From Pseudomonas sp. QS1027 (GTDB taxonomy: Bacteria > Pseudomonadota > Gammaproteobacteria > Pseudomonadales > Pseudomonadaceae): a stretch of DNA of 64,000 bases. This document shows, piece after piece, positions 17,706-25,028 of the stretch. The position numbers were made by a program, and so were the translations under genes. The stretch is taken from the NCBI RefSeq assembly GCF_002814235.1, contig NZ_PHSU01000018.1:94885-158884 (forward strand), given 5' to 3'. Under the pieces are notes generated by a model. The model was not told where the DNA came from and searched no databases. It saw only the letters and a list, made by a program, of their open reading frames with translations. Numbering within the stretch: position 1 is the first letter of the stretch; each line of letters begins with the position of its first letter.

Positions 17706-18884
17706 TTAAAGACCGGCGGCCACGGCTTTGTCGATCAGCCAGTTCATGCTTGGCCCGCGGTCGCTGCTGACCTCCACCGGACGGCCGGCGAGGGTGCTGT
17801 CGAGGCTTTCGTCCGGCTTGATCAGGACGCGGATATCGGAGGACAGGTCGGTGCTTTTCAGGCTGGTGCTGCTGACGATCCTGCCCTGGCGCATCTGGTC
17901 TTCGCCGGCGATCTGGAAGTTCACCCGGGTGCCTGGACGCACGTCGCCGAACTGGCGATAGGAGAAGCGCGCCTCGACATTCGCTTCGCTCCCTTTAGGC
18001 ACCAGCTGGAAGATCACATCGCCCTTGCTGGCGTATTGGCCGTTGGCGACCAGTTGCTGGGCCACCGTGCAATCGCAAGGCGAGGTCAGGGTGCCGGTCA
18101 TCTGCTTGCCGAACAGTTCCTCGACCTTGGCCGGCTCCAACTGGTTGTCGTCCAGATGGCCCTTGAGCACGTCGAGCATGCTGGTGCTGAAGGTCGCCAG
18201 CGGCGCGCCCTTGGCGGCGACGCCGTCTTCCTTGATCAGGCTTTGCACGGTGCCGTCGCGGGGCATGGTGATGCTCATGCCCGGTACGCTGACCAGGCCG
18301 GCCTGGGCATGGCTGACGAAATACAGGCCGTAGACCGATTTCAGGACAAAGCCGAAGGCCGCGAGGCCCACCACGAAGACACCAAGGGTGAAGGTCACGG
18401 CGCGCAGGCGACCGAACGGGCTCATGCCGCTGCCGTCGTCCTTTTTCTTGCGCGCCTTGGTGAAGTTGTCGCGCTGCAGGGTGGCGAGCACGTCGCCCAT
18501 GTTGACGATGTCACCGGACAGGTGCGAGGTGATCAGGTGGCGCAGGGTGCCGATGTCCTGCTGCTCCAGGTTCTGGAACTGGCAACCGACCCGGCCGTTC
18601 TGGCGGTCGTAGGAGCGCACCTGCAGTTCGACGTCCATGGCCAGGCCGAGGTTGTCGATGACGAATTGCAGGCGGCCCTTGTACACCTCGCCGAGCTTCA
18701 GGCCCAGGGCCTGTTGCGGCGGGACATTGAAGCTCAGGCCGCCGGCGGACAGGTCATGGACCCGGACTTCCAGGGGCTGGCTCTCGCTGCCGAGGAAGCG
18801 CAGCTTGGCCGGGATTTTCACCCGCGCATGCTGGCGCTGGGCTTCGGATTCGTGGACGACGTTGGCATTGACTTGGGAATTCAT
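17706..18884 (-). CDS. alg44: Alginate co-polymerase Alg44 (PilZ c-di-GMP receptor)
   Basis: Inner-membrane protein that binds c-di-GMP and thereby switches on polymerisation by Alg8. The N-terminal PilZ domain shows the binding residues R17 and R21 (RQHAR) and D44/S46 (DLSAGG), in the same positions as in P. aeruginosa. One membrane helix (about 165-187) leads to a periplasmic domain like membrane-fusion proteins (residues 205-390) that may bridge to AlgE/AlgK/AlgX. All c-di-GMP contact residues I can recognise are intact, so post-translational control should work. GGAG precedes the ATG. Confidence 0.97.
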   Translation of the reverse strand: MNSQVNANVVHESEAQRQHARVKIPAKLRFLGSESQPLEVRVHDLSAGGLSFNVPPQQALGLKLGEVYKGRLQFVIDNLGLAMDVELQVRSYDRQNGRVGCQFQNLEQQDIGTLRHLITSHLSGDIVNMGDVLATLQRDNFTKARKKKDDGSGMSPFGRLRAVTFTLGVFVVGLAAFGFVLKSVYGLYFVSHAQAGLVSVPGMSITMPRDGTVQSLIKEDGVAAKGAPLATFSTSMLDVLKGHLDDNQLEPAKVEELFGKQMTGTLTSPCDCTVAQQLVANGQYASKGDVIFQLVPKGSEANVEARFSYRQFGDVRPGTRVNFQIAGEDQMRQGRIVSSTSLKSTDLSSDIRVLIKPDESLDSTLAGRPVEVSSDRGPSMNWLIDKAVAAGL

Positions 18885-18920
18885 GGGTATAGCTCCATTC
18901 GCTAATTCAGGCGGGTCGGG

Positions 18921-20402
18921 TCAAACCATCGTCATCAGCACGGCGACGAAAATGCTGCCGGCGGAGAAGGTCATGGTTCGGGACGACCAGGTGTTGAACC
19001 AGCCTTGGAAGCTGGCGAGGTCGCGGCTCAGTTTGGTGTCCTGGCGGGTCCAGGATTGGCGGTCGAGGCGGAAGAACACGTAGATCTTCATCAGGGCGCC
19101 GACGATCTGGTTGTAATAGAGAATCACCGGGTAGGCCGGGCCGATGCTGTGCCCGGAACAGGCCAGCAGCAGGGTCAGAATCAGTCGGGTCAGGCCGATC
19201 CACAGCAGGTAGGCGAGGATGAAGGCGATGCCGTACTTGAAGCTGGCGATCAGGGCCACGGTCAGCCCCAGCAGCGAGGTCCACATCGACACGCGCTGGT
19301 CGAACAGCACCACGCTGGTGAACAGGCCGAGGCGGCGGATCCCCAGGCCCAGGGCCCGGGAGTTCTGCCGCAGGTTGTTGCCGTACCAGCGGTACATCAG
19401 CTTGCGGCTGGATTTGATAAAGCTCTTTTCCGGCGGGTGTTCCACGGTGTGGATTGCCGCGTCGGGTACGTAGAAGGTGTCGTAGCCCAGGCGCATCAGG
19501 CTGAACCAGCTGGACTTGTCGTCGCCGGTGAGGAACTTGAAACGGCCCAGGCGCCAGTGTTGCAGCGAGTCGTTTTCGACGTCGGCGATAAAGGCCGGGT
19601 CGGTGACCACGCTGGCGCGGAACACCGACATGCGTCCGGTCATGGTCAGCACGCGCTTGGACAGGGCCATGGAGCACATGTTGATGTGACGCTGGGCGAA
19701 GCGCAGCTTGTGCCATTCGCTCATGATGTAGCCGCCGCGCACTTCGCAGAACTCGTTGGTGGTCAGGCCGCCGACATTGCCGAACAGCTGGAACCAGGGC
19801 ACGGTCTTGCGCACCACGCCTTCGCTGAGCACGGTGTCGCCGTCGATCACTGCGACTACCGCGCGGTCGTCCGGCAGGTGGCGGGAGATGGCGCGGAAAC
19901 CGAAGGCCAGGCCGTCGCGCTTGCCGGTACCGGCGATGCGCACGAAGTCGAGCTTGACCCGATCGGGCGGATTCATTTTCGCCCAGAGACTCTTGACCAG
20001 CAGTTCATCGGACATTTCCACCAGGGAGCAGACCACGGTGGTGGGGAAGCCGCAGTCGATGGCTTCGCGGATCACCGAGCTGTAGACCTGGGCGGTGGTC
20101 AGCGCGTCGATGCGAAAGCTGGTGACCATCAGGAACACCTGCGACGGGTCCGCGGCCTTGCCCAGCTTGCGCACTTTGCGGCGCAGGTGCGGGTAGACGA
20201 TGTAGAGGAAAATCATCCCGCGCACGAAATGGGTGGCGCCCATGGAGTAGCGCCAGATGCCCACGGCGCCGATCAGGAAGATGAAGTCCTTGGAGTCGGC
20301 GTCGAAGGTCGAGGTGGGCAGCAACAAGGCCAGGCCCATCAGCAAACTCAAGTAGAACAGCCAACCGGCGGCCTGAAGAAGGCCGTGTTTTAGCCTGTGC
20401 AT
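18921..20402 (-). CDS. alg8: Mannuronan synthase Alg8 (GT2 glycosyltransferase)
   Basis: Inner-membrane processive glycosyltransferase that joins GDP-mannuronate into polymannuronate. Two helices at the N-terminus, a cytoplasmic GT2 domain and several C-terminal helices are visible. GT2 motifs are AVIDGDTV (metal and nucleotide site), the acceptor/base region TGDDKSSW, and RWYGNNLRQ like the QxxRW box. The start at 20402 (MHRLKHG) follows the family's usual beginning; an ATG three codons earlier (20411) is equally possible, as the ribosome site is poor. Length is 493 residues. A REPIN lies in the 200-bp gap to algD. Confidence 0.96.
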   Translation of the reverse strand: MHRLKHGLLQAAGWLFYLSLLMGLALLLPTSTFDADSKDFIFLIGAVGIWRYSMGATHFVRGMIFLYIVYPHLRRKVRKLGKAADPSQVFLMVTSFRIDALTTAQVYSSVIREAIDCGFPTTVVCSLVEMSDELLVKSLWAKMNPPDRVKLDFVRIAGTGKRDGLAFGFRAISRHLPDDRAVVAVIDGDTVLSEGVVRKTVPWFQLFGNVGGLTTNEFCEVRGGYIMSEWHKLRFAQRHINMCSMALSKRVLTMTGRMSVFRASVVTDPAFIADVENDSLQHWRLGRFKFLTGDDKSSWFSLMRLGYDTFYVPDAAIHTVEHPPEKSFIKSSRKLMYRWYGNNLRQNSRALGLGIRRLGLFTSVVLFDQRVSMWTSLLGLTVALIASFKYGIAFILAYLLWIGLTRLILTLLLACSGHSIGPAYPVILYYNQIVGALMKIYVFFRLDRQSWTRQDTKLSRDLASFQGWFNTWSSRTMTFSAGSIFVAVLMTMV

Positions 20403-20489
20403 AATCTGCATCCGTCTCTGTCTCGGGCGAGCCTGTCGGCTGGTCCGATGGTGTTAAGGCAGGCGTTACGGGGCGTCCTTTCGGACGCC

Positions 20490-20577
20490 ATCGCCAGCAA
20501 GCCGGCTCCTACAGTACGGAGCCGTACGTAATGTTCGCGTTCCACCCCGTCCATGTAGGAGCTGGCTTGCCGGCGAT
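20490..20577. repeat. REP pair (GTAGGAGC family, outward orientation) between algD and alg8
   Basis: Here the inverse REP (ending CGGCTCCTAC, 20490-20512) comes first and the forward REP (GTAGGAGCTGGCTTGCCG, from 20555) second, the reverse of the order seen at 10521 and 46027. It separates algD from the rest of the operon. Confidence 0.88.
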
Positions 20578-20602
20578 CAACCGCGTAGCGGTTGCTGTTG
20601 GT

Positions 20603-21919
20603 TTACCAACAGATACCTTCGGTCCGGCCACTCGCGCTGGTGGCTTTGGACATGAAGCCGACCAGGTCGATGACCTGTTTGCCGTGGGGGGCGTTTTCGG
20701 CCAGGGCGCGGAAGCGCTCGTCACGGTTGCCGAGGATGATCACGTCGCTGTTGTCGATCACCTCGTCGAAGTCGGCGTTGAGCAGGGACGACACATGGGG
20801 AATCTTCGATTCGATGTAGTCCTTGTTCGCGCCGTGGACACGGGCGTACTCGACGTTCTTGTCGTAGATGCTCAGGTCGAAACCCTTGCCGATGAGCATT
20901 TCCGCCAGTTGCACCAGCGGGCTTTCGCGCAGGTCGTCGGTGCCGGCCTTGAAGCTCAGGCCGAGCAGGGCGATGCGGCGTTTGTCATGGCTGGCGACGA
21001 GGTCGAAGGCGTTCTGCACCTGGCTTTCGTTGCTGCGCATCAGCGAGTTGAGCAGCGGCGAGTCGACGTCCAGGGAACCGGCACGGTAGGTCAGGGCGCG
21101 GACGTCCTTGGGCAGGCAGGAGCCGCCGAAGGCAAAGCCGGGGCGCATGTAGTACTGGGACAGGTTGAGGGTCTTGTCCTGGCAGACCACGTCCATCACT
21201 TCGCGGCCATCGACCCCGACCGCCTTGGCGATGTTGCCGATCTCGTTGGCGAAGGTCACTTTGGTGGCGTGCCAGACGTTGCAGCTGTACTTGATCATCT
21301 CGGCGACTTCGATGTCCTTGCGGATGATCGGCGCGTCGAGTTCTTCGTAGAGGGCTTGCAGGACGTCACCGGAGGCGCTGTCGAATTCGCCGATCACGGT
21401 CATCGGTGGGAAGTCGTAGTCCTTGATCGCGGTGCTTTCACGCAGGAATTCCGGGTTGACCGCGACACCGAAGTCAATGCCGGCCTTTTTCCCCGAGCAG
21501 TCTTCGAGGATCGGGATCACCACGTTTTTCACGGTACCCGGCAGCACGGTGCTGCGCACGACGACGGTGTGGCGGGTGGTCTTGTCCCGCAGGACAAAAC
21601 CGATTTCGCGGCACACCGATTCGATGTAGTTGAGTTCCAGGTCGCCGTTCTTCTTGCTCGGTGTACCGACGCAGAGCATCGACAGGTCGGTGGCGCGAAT
21701 CGCTTCGGCGAAGTCGGTGGTGCCACGCAGTCGGCCGGTGGCAATGCCCTGGGCCAACAGGGCTTCCAGGCCGGGTTCGACAATCGGCGATTTGCCGTTG
21801 TTGATCAGGTCGATCTTGTCCTGGGAGATATCGACGCCAACCACATCATGGCCCCGTGCAGACAGACAACCGGCGCAGACTGCACCGACGTAACCCAAAC
21901 CGAATATGCTAATGCGCAT
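20603..21919 (-). CDS. algD: GDP-mannose 6-dehydrogenase AlgD
   Basis: Cytoplasmic four-electron dehydrogenase that oxidises GDP-mannose to GDP-mannuronate with NAD, the committed step of alginate synthesis. The 438 residues show the Rossmann motif GLGYVG (7-12) at the N-terminus and the catalytic Cys268 in FGGSCLPKD, as in P. aeruginosa. The start at 21919 is clear from MRISIFGLGYVG and GAGGT eight bases upstream; the longer open frame to 22030 is leader sequence. It is the first gene of the operon, behind a long leader and an AlgU-like promoter. Confidence 0.98.
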   Translation of the reverse strand: MRISIFGLGYVGAVCAGCLSARGHDVVGVDISQDKIDLINNGKSPIVEPGLEALLAQGIATGRLRGTTDFAEAIRATDLSMLCVGTPSKKNGDLELNYIESVCREIGFVLRDKTTRHTVVVRSTVLPGTVKNVVIPILEDCSGKKAGIDFGVAVNPEFLRESTAIKDYDFPPMTVIGEFDSASGDVLQALYEELDAPIIRKDIEVAEMIKYSCNVWHATKVTFANEIGNIAKAVGVDGREVMDVVCQDKTLNLSQYYMRPGFAFGGSCLPKDVRALTYRAGSLDVDSPLLNSLMRSNESQVQNAFDLVASHDKRRIALLGLSFKAGTDDLRESPLVQLAEMLIGKGFDLSIYDKNVEYARVHGANKDYIESKIPHVSSLLNADFDEVIDNSDVIILGNRDERFRALAENAPHGKQVIDLVGFMSKATSASGRTEGICW

Positions 21920-21983
21920 TGCACTTACCTCTATCTTGATCACGCCATTAAATGGCCGAAGTTGATGTAGCCAGTCACCGTGG

Positions 21984-22061
21984 TGCACTCGCAGGGCGGC
22001 CAAAGAGGTCGCATTCGGGAGTGCAGGCATATAACTATCGAGTGGCTAAATAATTGCACTC
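21984..22061 (-). promoter_or_regulatory. Possible mutually exclusive hairpins in the algD leader
   Basis: On the plus strand TGCACTC occurs at 21984-21990 and 22055-22061, with its exact complement GAGTGCA between them at 22019-22025. In the transcript the middle 7-mer can pair with either outer one but not both. The element ends 64 bases before the algD start codon. Confidence 0.4.
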
Positions 22062-22145
22062 AAGTTGTGCGCAGCGTGGCCTTGTTATTAGGGGCATGCC
22101 CTTGAATATGGCCGGCGTTCCTGGGGAAGGCCTTTGCCAGCGTGC

Positions 22146-22331
22146 CTAAAGCCTGCTTGTGTCCACGGAAAAAATATTGTGGATCAACAGGTTGTAGTCG
22201 CCTTGCAACGGCTTTGTCTGAGGGCCTGCCTTGGCCTGTGTAGGGGATATCATGGGGCTGTATCTCCTGTCCTTTACTGTCGGTTGAATGTGTGGGTCGC
22301 GGTTGTAAGTCGCTGTTGGCAACTTAAACAT
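22146..22331 (-). CDS. Candidate leader ORF in the algD 5' UTR (61 aa)
   Basis: Open frame inside the predicted algD leader. The first ATG (22331) has GGAGG nine bases upstream. A second in-frame ATG (22253) has AGGAG ten bases upstream and would give 35 residues. The peptide is basic and has no recognised domain. A competing ATG at 22336 in another frame would give a 20-residue peptide from the same ribosome site. Coding is uncertain; it could control algD by translation of the leader or be chance. Confidence 0.3.
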   Translation of the reverse strand: MFKLPTATYNRDPHIQPTVKDRRYSPMISPTQAKAGPQTKPLQGDYNLLIHNIFSVDTSRL

Positions 22332-22339
22332 TTCATCCC

Positions 22340-22364
22340 GCCTCCATGTAAGTCTTCTCTTACA
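22340..22364 (-). promoter_or_regulatory. Hairpin and RsmA/RsmE-like site at the leader ORF ribosome site
   Basis: A 6-bp hairpin (TGTAAG/CTTACA, 22347-22364) runs into TACATGGAGGC on the minus strand, close to the Rsm consensus (UACARGGAUG) with the GGA in the Shine-Dalgarno of the leader ORF. Confidence 0.4.
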
Positions 22365-22390
22365 AGCTCTGTGAGAATCGTTACGGGTGG

Positions 22391-22418
22391 TATGAGCGAT
22401 GTTTCGGAACATAAGTTC
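22391..22418 (-). promoter_or_regulatory. AlgU/RpoE-type promoter of algD
   Basis: On the minus strand GGAACTT (-35, GAACTT at 22413-22418) is followed after 17 bases by TCATA (-10, 22391-22395). The AlgU consensus is GAACTT-N16/17-TCtgA. Transcription would start near 22384, giving a leader of about 465 nt, similar in kind to the long algD leader of P. aeruginosa. Confidence 0.75.
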
Positions 22419-22472
22419 CGGTCCGCTCATCCTGTTTCCTGGAATTCCTGGGAATAGGATGAAAGATGGCAC

Positions 22473-22764
22473 GGCTTCATATTGATAGCACTTTCCGTTT
22501 CGCCCTTTAGTTATGGGGATTAAAAATGCCGAGATGGTGGTTTGCCACTATGGGAAAAAAATTCTGGTGCCACTACTCAAAAAAATTGGAAATGTCGAGT
22601 GAAAGAATTTTCATGGTTGTAACAGTCGGTTTATTGGCGTCAAGTAATTGGTTTTTTAGGGTGTTGCAGGAGGGGTAAAGAGGTGAATCGTCGGGGTTAC
22701 ACATTGCGTGTAGTGCACCGAGTGGGGGCAGGGTAACAGATGTGTGTACCTGGGGCGCGGTCTT
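22473..22764. other. algD upstream region, no gene seen
   Basis: AT-rich in places (22500-22680), as expected of an upstream activating region for AlgR, AmrZ or IHF. I could not place any of their sites with confidence. Open frames here are short, overlap in several phases and lack ribosome sites. Confidence 0.5.
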
Positions 22765-22912
22765 GTGGCGAGCGGGCTTGTCGGGACGCCGCACCGCCAC
22801 GTTCGGCTGCGAAGCAGTCGTAAAACCTGCGATTGCGTTCTGTCTGACACAATGAAGTCGCTGATTTTAGGGCCGCTTCGCGCCCCAACGCGGGCAAGCC
22901 CGCTCGCCACAA
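22765..22912. repeat. REPIN (GTGGCGAG family) between algD upstream region and yaaA
   Basis: GTGGCGAGCGGGCTTG at the left and its inverse CAAGCCCGCTCGCCAC at the right enclose about 115 bp. It lies just after the yaaA stop and may serve as its terminator. Confidence 0.88.
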
Positions 22913-22927
22913 GTAGGTGTTCGGTAG

Positions 22928-23707
22928 TTACTCCGGCGCGTGATCGCGCAAAAACACCAGATTGTCCGCCTTGGACAGTTCCGCACTGAACCGGTAGCCC
23001 TGTTCGTCGAACGCCTTCAATTGCTCAGGGTTCTGGATACGCTCCTGAATCACAAAGCGCGCCATCATCCCCCGGGCCTTCTTCGCGTAGAAGCTGATGA
23101 TCTTGTACTGGCCGTTCTTCTGGTCGCGGAACTCGGTGTTGATGATCCGTGCGTTCAGGGCCGGGCGTTTGACCGCCGAGAAGTATTCGTTCGACGCCAG
23201 GTTCAGCAGCACCTCGTCTCCTTGTTCGGCCAGGGCTTCATTCAGCCATTCGCTGATGCGCGTGCCCCAGAAGGCATAGAGGTCCTTGCCCCGGGCGTTG
23301 GCGAATTTGGTGCCCATTTCCAGGCGATAGGGCTGCATCAGGTCCAGCGGGCGCAACAGGCCGTAGAGGCCGGAAAGCATGCGCAGGTGGGTCTGGGCGT
23401 AGTCGAAGTCGGCGTCGCTGAAGTCTTCGGCGTGGAGACCGGTATAGACGTCACCCTTGAACGCCAGCAGCGCCTGCTTGGCGTTGTCGGGGGTAAAGGC
23501 CGGGTTCCAGCTGCCGAAACGCGCGGCGTTGAGGCCGCCGATCTTGTCGGAGACGTGCATCAGCTCGCTGATCTGCGCCGGGCTCAGGGTGCGCAGTTGC
23601 TCGATCAACTCCTGGGAGTGGTCCAGGTACTGCGGTTGGGTGAAGCGCTGGGTCACCGCCGGTGTTTCGAAATCGAGGGTCTTGGCGGGGGAAATCACCA
23701 TCAGCAT
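22928..23707 (-). CDS. yaaA: Peroxide stress protein YaaA (DUF328/UPF0246)
   Basis: Cytoplasmic protein of the YaaA family, which in E. coli lowers free iron and so limits oxidative DNA damage under peroxide. The 259 residues match family length. Typical stretches are MLMVISPAKTLDFE at the start, SDKIGGLNAARF and FKGDVYTGLHAEDF near the middle, LSGLYGLLRPLDLMQPYRLEMG, then the C-terminal FYAKKARGMMARF. It is divergent from the deacetylase-like gene at 23836, with about 130 bp between. Confidence 0.94.
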   Translation of the reverse strand: MLMVISPAKTLDFETPAVTQRFTQPQYLDHSQELIEQLRTLSPAQISELMHVSDKIGGLNAARFGSWNPAFTPDNAKQALLAFKGDVYTGLHAEDFSDADFDYAQTHLRMLSGLYGLLRPLDLMQPYRLEMGTKFANARGKDLYAFWGTRISEWLNEALAEQGDEVLLNLASNEYFSAVKRPALNARIINTEFRDQKNGQYKIISFYAKKARGMMARFVIQERIQNPEQLKAFDEQGYRFSAELSKADNLVFLRDHAPE

Positions 23708-23835
23708 GAAGTCGTCTCCTTTAATCGTCGGGGGATTCTAGGGGGTTGGGCGGTTTGACTCCACCTATGATGGCGATAGGGGCGGCACAGGATCGGCTAT
23801 AGTGCGCGGCGGGTTCTGAAATGGAGGCACCCTTC

Positions 23836-24960
23836 TTGCGTATCGTTCTTTTCTTCTCGGCCCTGCTGGCCTGCTTCGCCGCCGTTGCCGCGCCGAACGA
23901 CCCCGCGACCCTGGATCGCAGCACCTGGCCCGAACAGCTGAGCAGCCCGGCACTGTTCGATGTCGCCTCGCGCGCGGAAATCCTGATGTTCGCCCATCTG
24001 CTGCTGGTCAGCGAGCTGCTCGACGAACCGGCCCTGAAAAAGCGCCTGGGCCTCAAGCAGATCAACATGACCGCCATCGACACGGTGCGCCAGCGCATGT
24101 GGCAGCGCCTGCTGACCAGCTACAACGCCGCCCAGCAGAGCTGCGATGAGGATGCGTCCTTCTGTTTCTATGTCGAGGACATGGACAGCCTGCAAAAAGC
24201 CGCCGGCAAGTTCCGGGTCGCCGATGACTCCTTTTATGTCCGCTGGGCCGACCCGGCCCGGACATTCAATGAACGTTACCTGGACGAGCAATTGCGCCTG
24301 GCCGCGCTGTTGCCGCAGACCAGCAGCGAAATCCAGCTGATGGGCGATCACGAGCGCAATGGTGAAGGCTTCAATGACCGCCTGTTCCTGCTGACCTTCG
24401 AGGGCGGGCCGACGATGGCCCAGGGCAATACCGACGAATTGGCCGACTACCTGCGCAAACAGAAGATGAGCGGCCTGTTCTTTGTGATCGGCAATGCCTT
24501 GCAGACCCGTCTGGACAAGACCTCGATGCCGGCGGTGCGCGAGCTTTACCGCCAGCAATGCGTCGGCGTGGAGGGCTGGCAGTACCGCTCCCACAGTCAA
24601 TGGCAGGACTGGGAAGACTCGATCCTGCGCAGCATCTCGCTGGTGCAGAGCGCCTTGCCGGACAACTATGCCGCACTGTTCCGCCCGCCTTACGGGCAGC
24701 GGCGGGCCGACGGCGCGGCGTTTTTCAAGGCCCAGCACTTGCAGGTCGCGTTGTGGGACATCGATTCGGCGGATGCCACCGGCAAGCTCAGCGCCGAGCA
24801 GTCCGCCCAGCGGGTGATGACCCTGATGCTGCTTTGGCGGCGTGGCGTCATCGTCTTTCATGACACCCAGGACAAAGCGCGCACGGCATTGCCCTGGCTG
24901 CTCAAGCAGACCGCCGAAAGCGGGATCGGCTGGCAGGGATGCAAGGAGGCGTTTCGCTAG
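23836..24960 (+). CDS. Secreted polysaccharide deacetylase-fold protein with degenerate metal site
   Basis: Predicted exported protein with a C-terminal NodB-like domain (residues about 180-370). The start is best placed at the TTG at 23836: GGAGG (23823-23827) lies eight bases before it, and the product then begins MRIVLFFSALLACFAAVAA, a clean signal peptide. An in-frame ATG at 23821 has its own ribosome site overlapping it. Motif 1 reads TFEGGP (187-192) where active enzymes have TFDDGP, so the metal-binding Asp is Gly. Motif 2 reads HSQWQ (253-257) where HxxxH is expected, so the second His is Gln. RPPYG (283-287) and the late FHDT (341-344) persist. Active deacetylation is therefore doubtful; a glycan-binding or scaffold role is possible. 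Confidence 0.85.
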   Translation: MRIVLFFSALLACFAAVAAPNDPATLDRSTWPEQLSSPALFDVASRAEILMFAHLLLVSELLDEPALKKRLGLKQINMTAIDTVRQRMWQRLLTSYNAAQQSCDEDASFCFYVEDMDSLQKAAGKFRVADDSFYVRWADPARTFNERYLDEQLRLAALLPQTSSEIQLMGDHERNGEGFNDRLFLLTFEGGPTMAQGNTDELADYLRKQKMSGLFFVIGNALQTRLDKTSMPAVRELYRQQCVGVEGWQYRSHSQWQDWEDSILRSISLVQSALPDNYAALFRPPYGQRRADGAAFFKAQHLQVALWDIDSADATGKLSAEQSAQRVMTLMLLWRRGVIVFHDTQDKARTALPWLLKQTAESGIGWQGCKEAFR

Positions 24961-25028
24961 GCGGAAAAAGCGCAAGTGCCGGCATCGGCCGACGACCTGG
25001 GCGGATGCGCAGGGGCCCGGGGCTGTTC

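Noticed and set aside
22495..22505. CCGTTTCGCCC as a possible AlgR site upstream of algD
   Set aside because: Only partial match to CCGTTCGTC-type sites; not enough to annotate.
22573..22800. Minus-strand ORF upstream of algD
   Set aside because: No ribosome site or family; runs into a REPIN.
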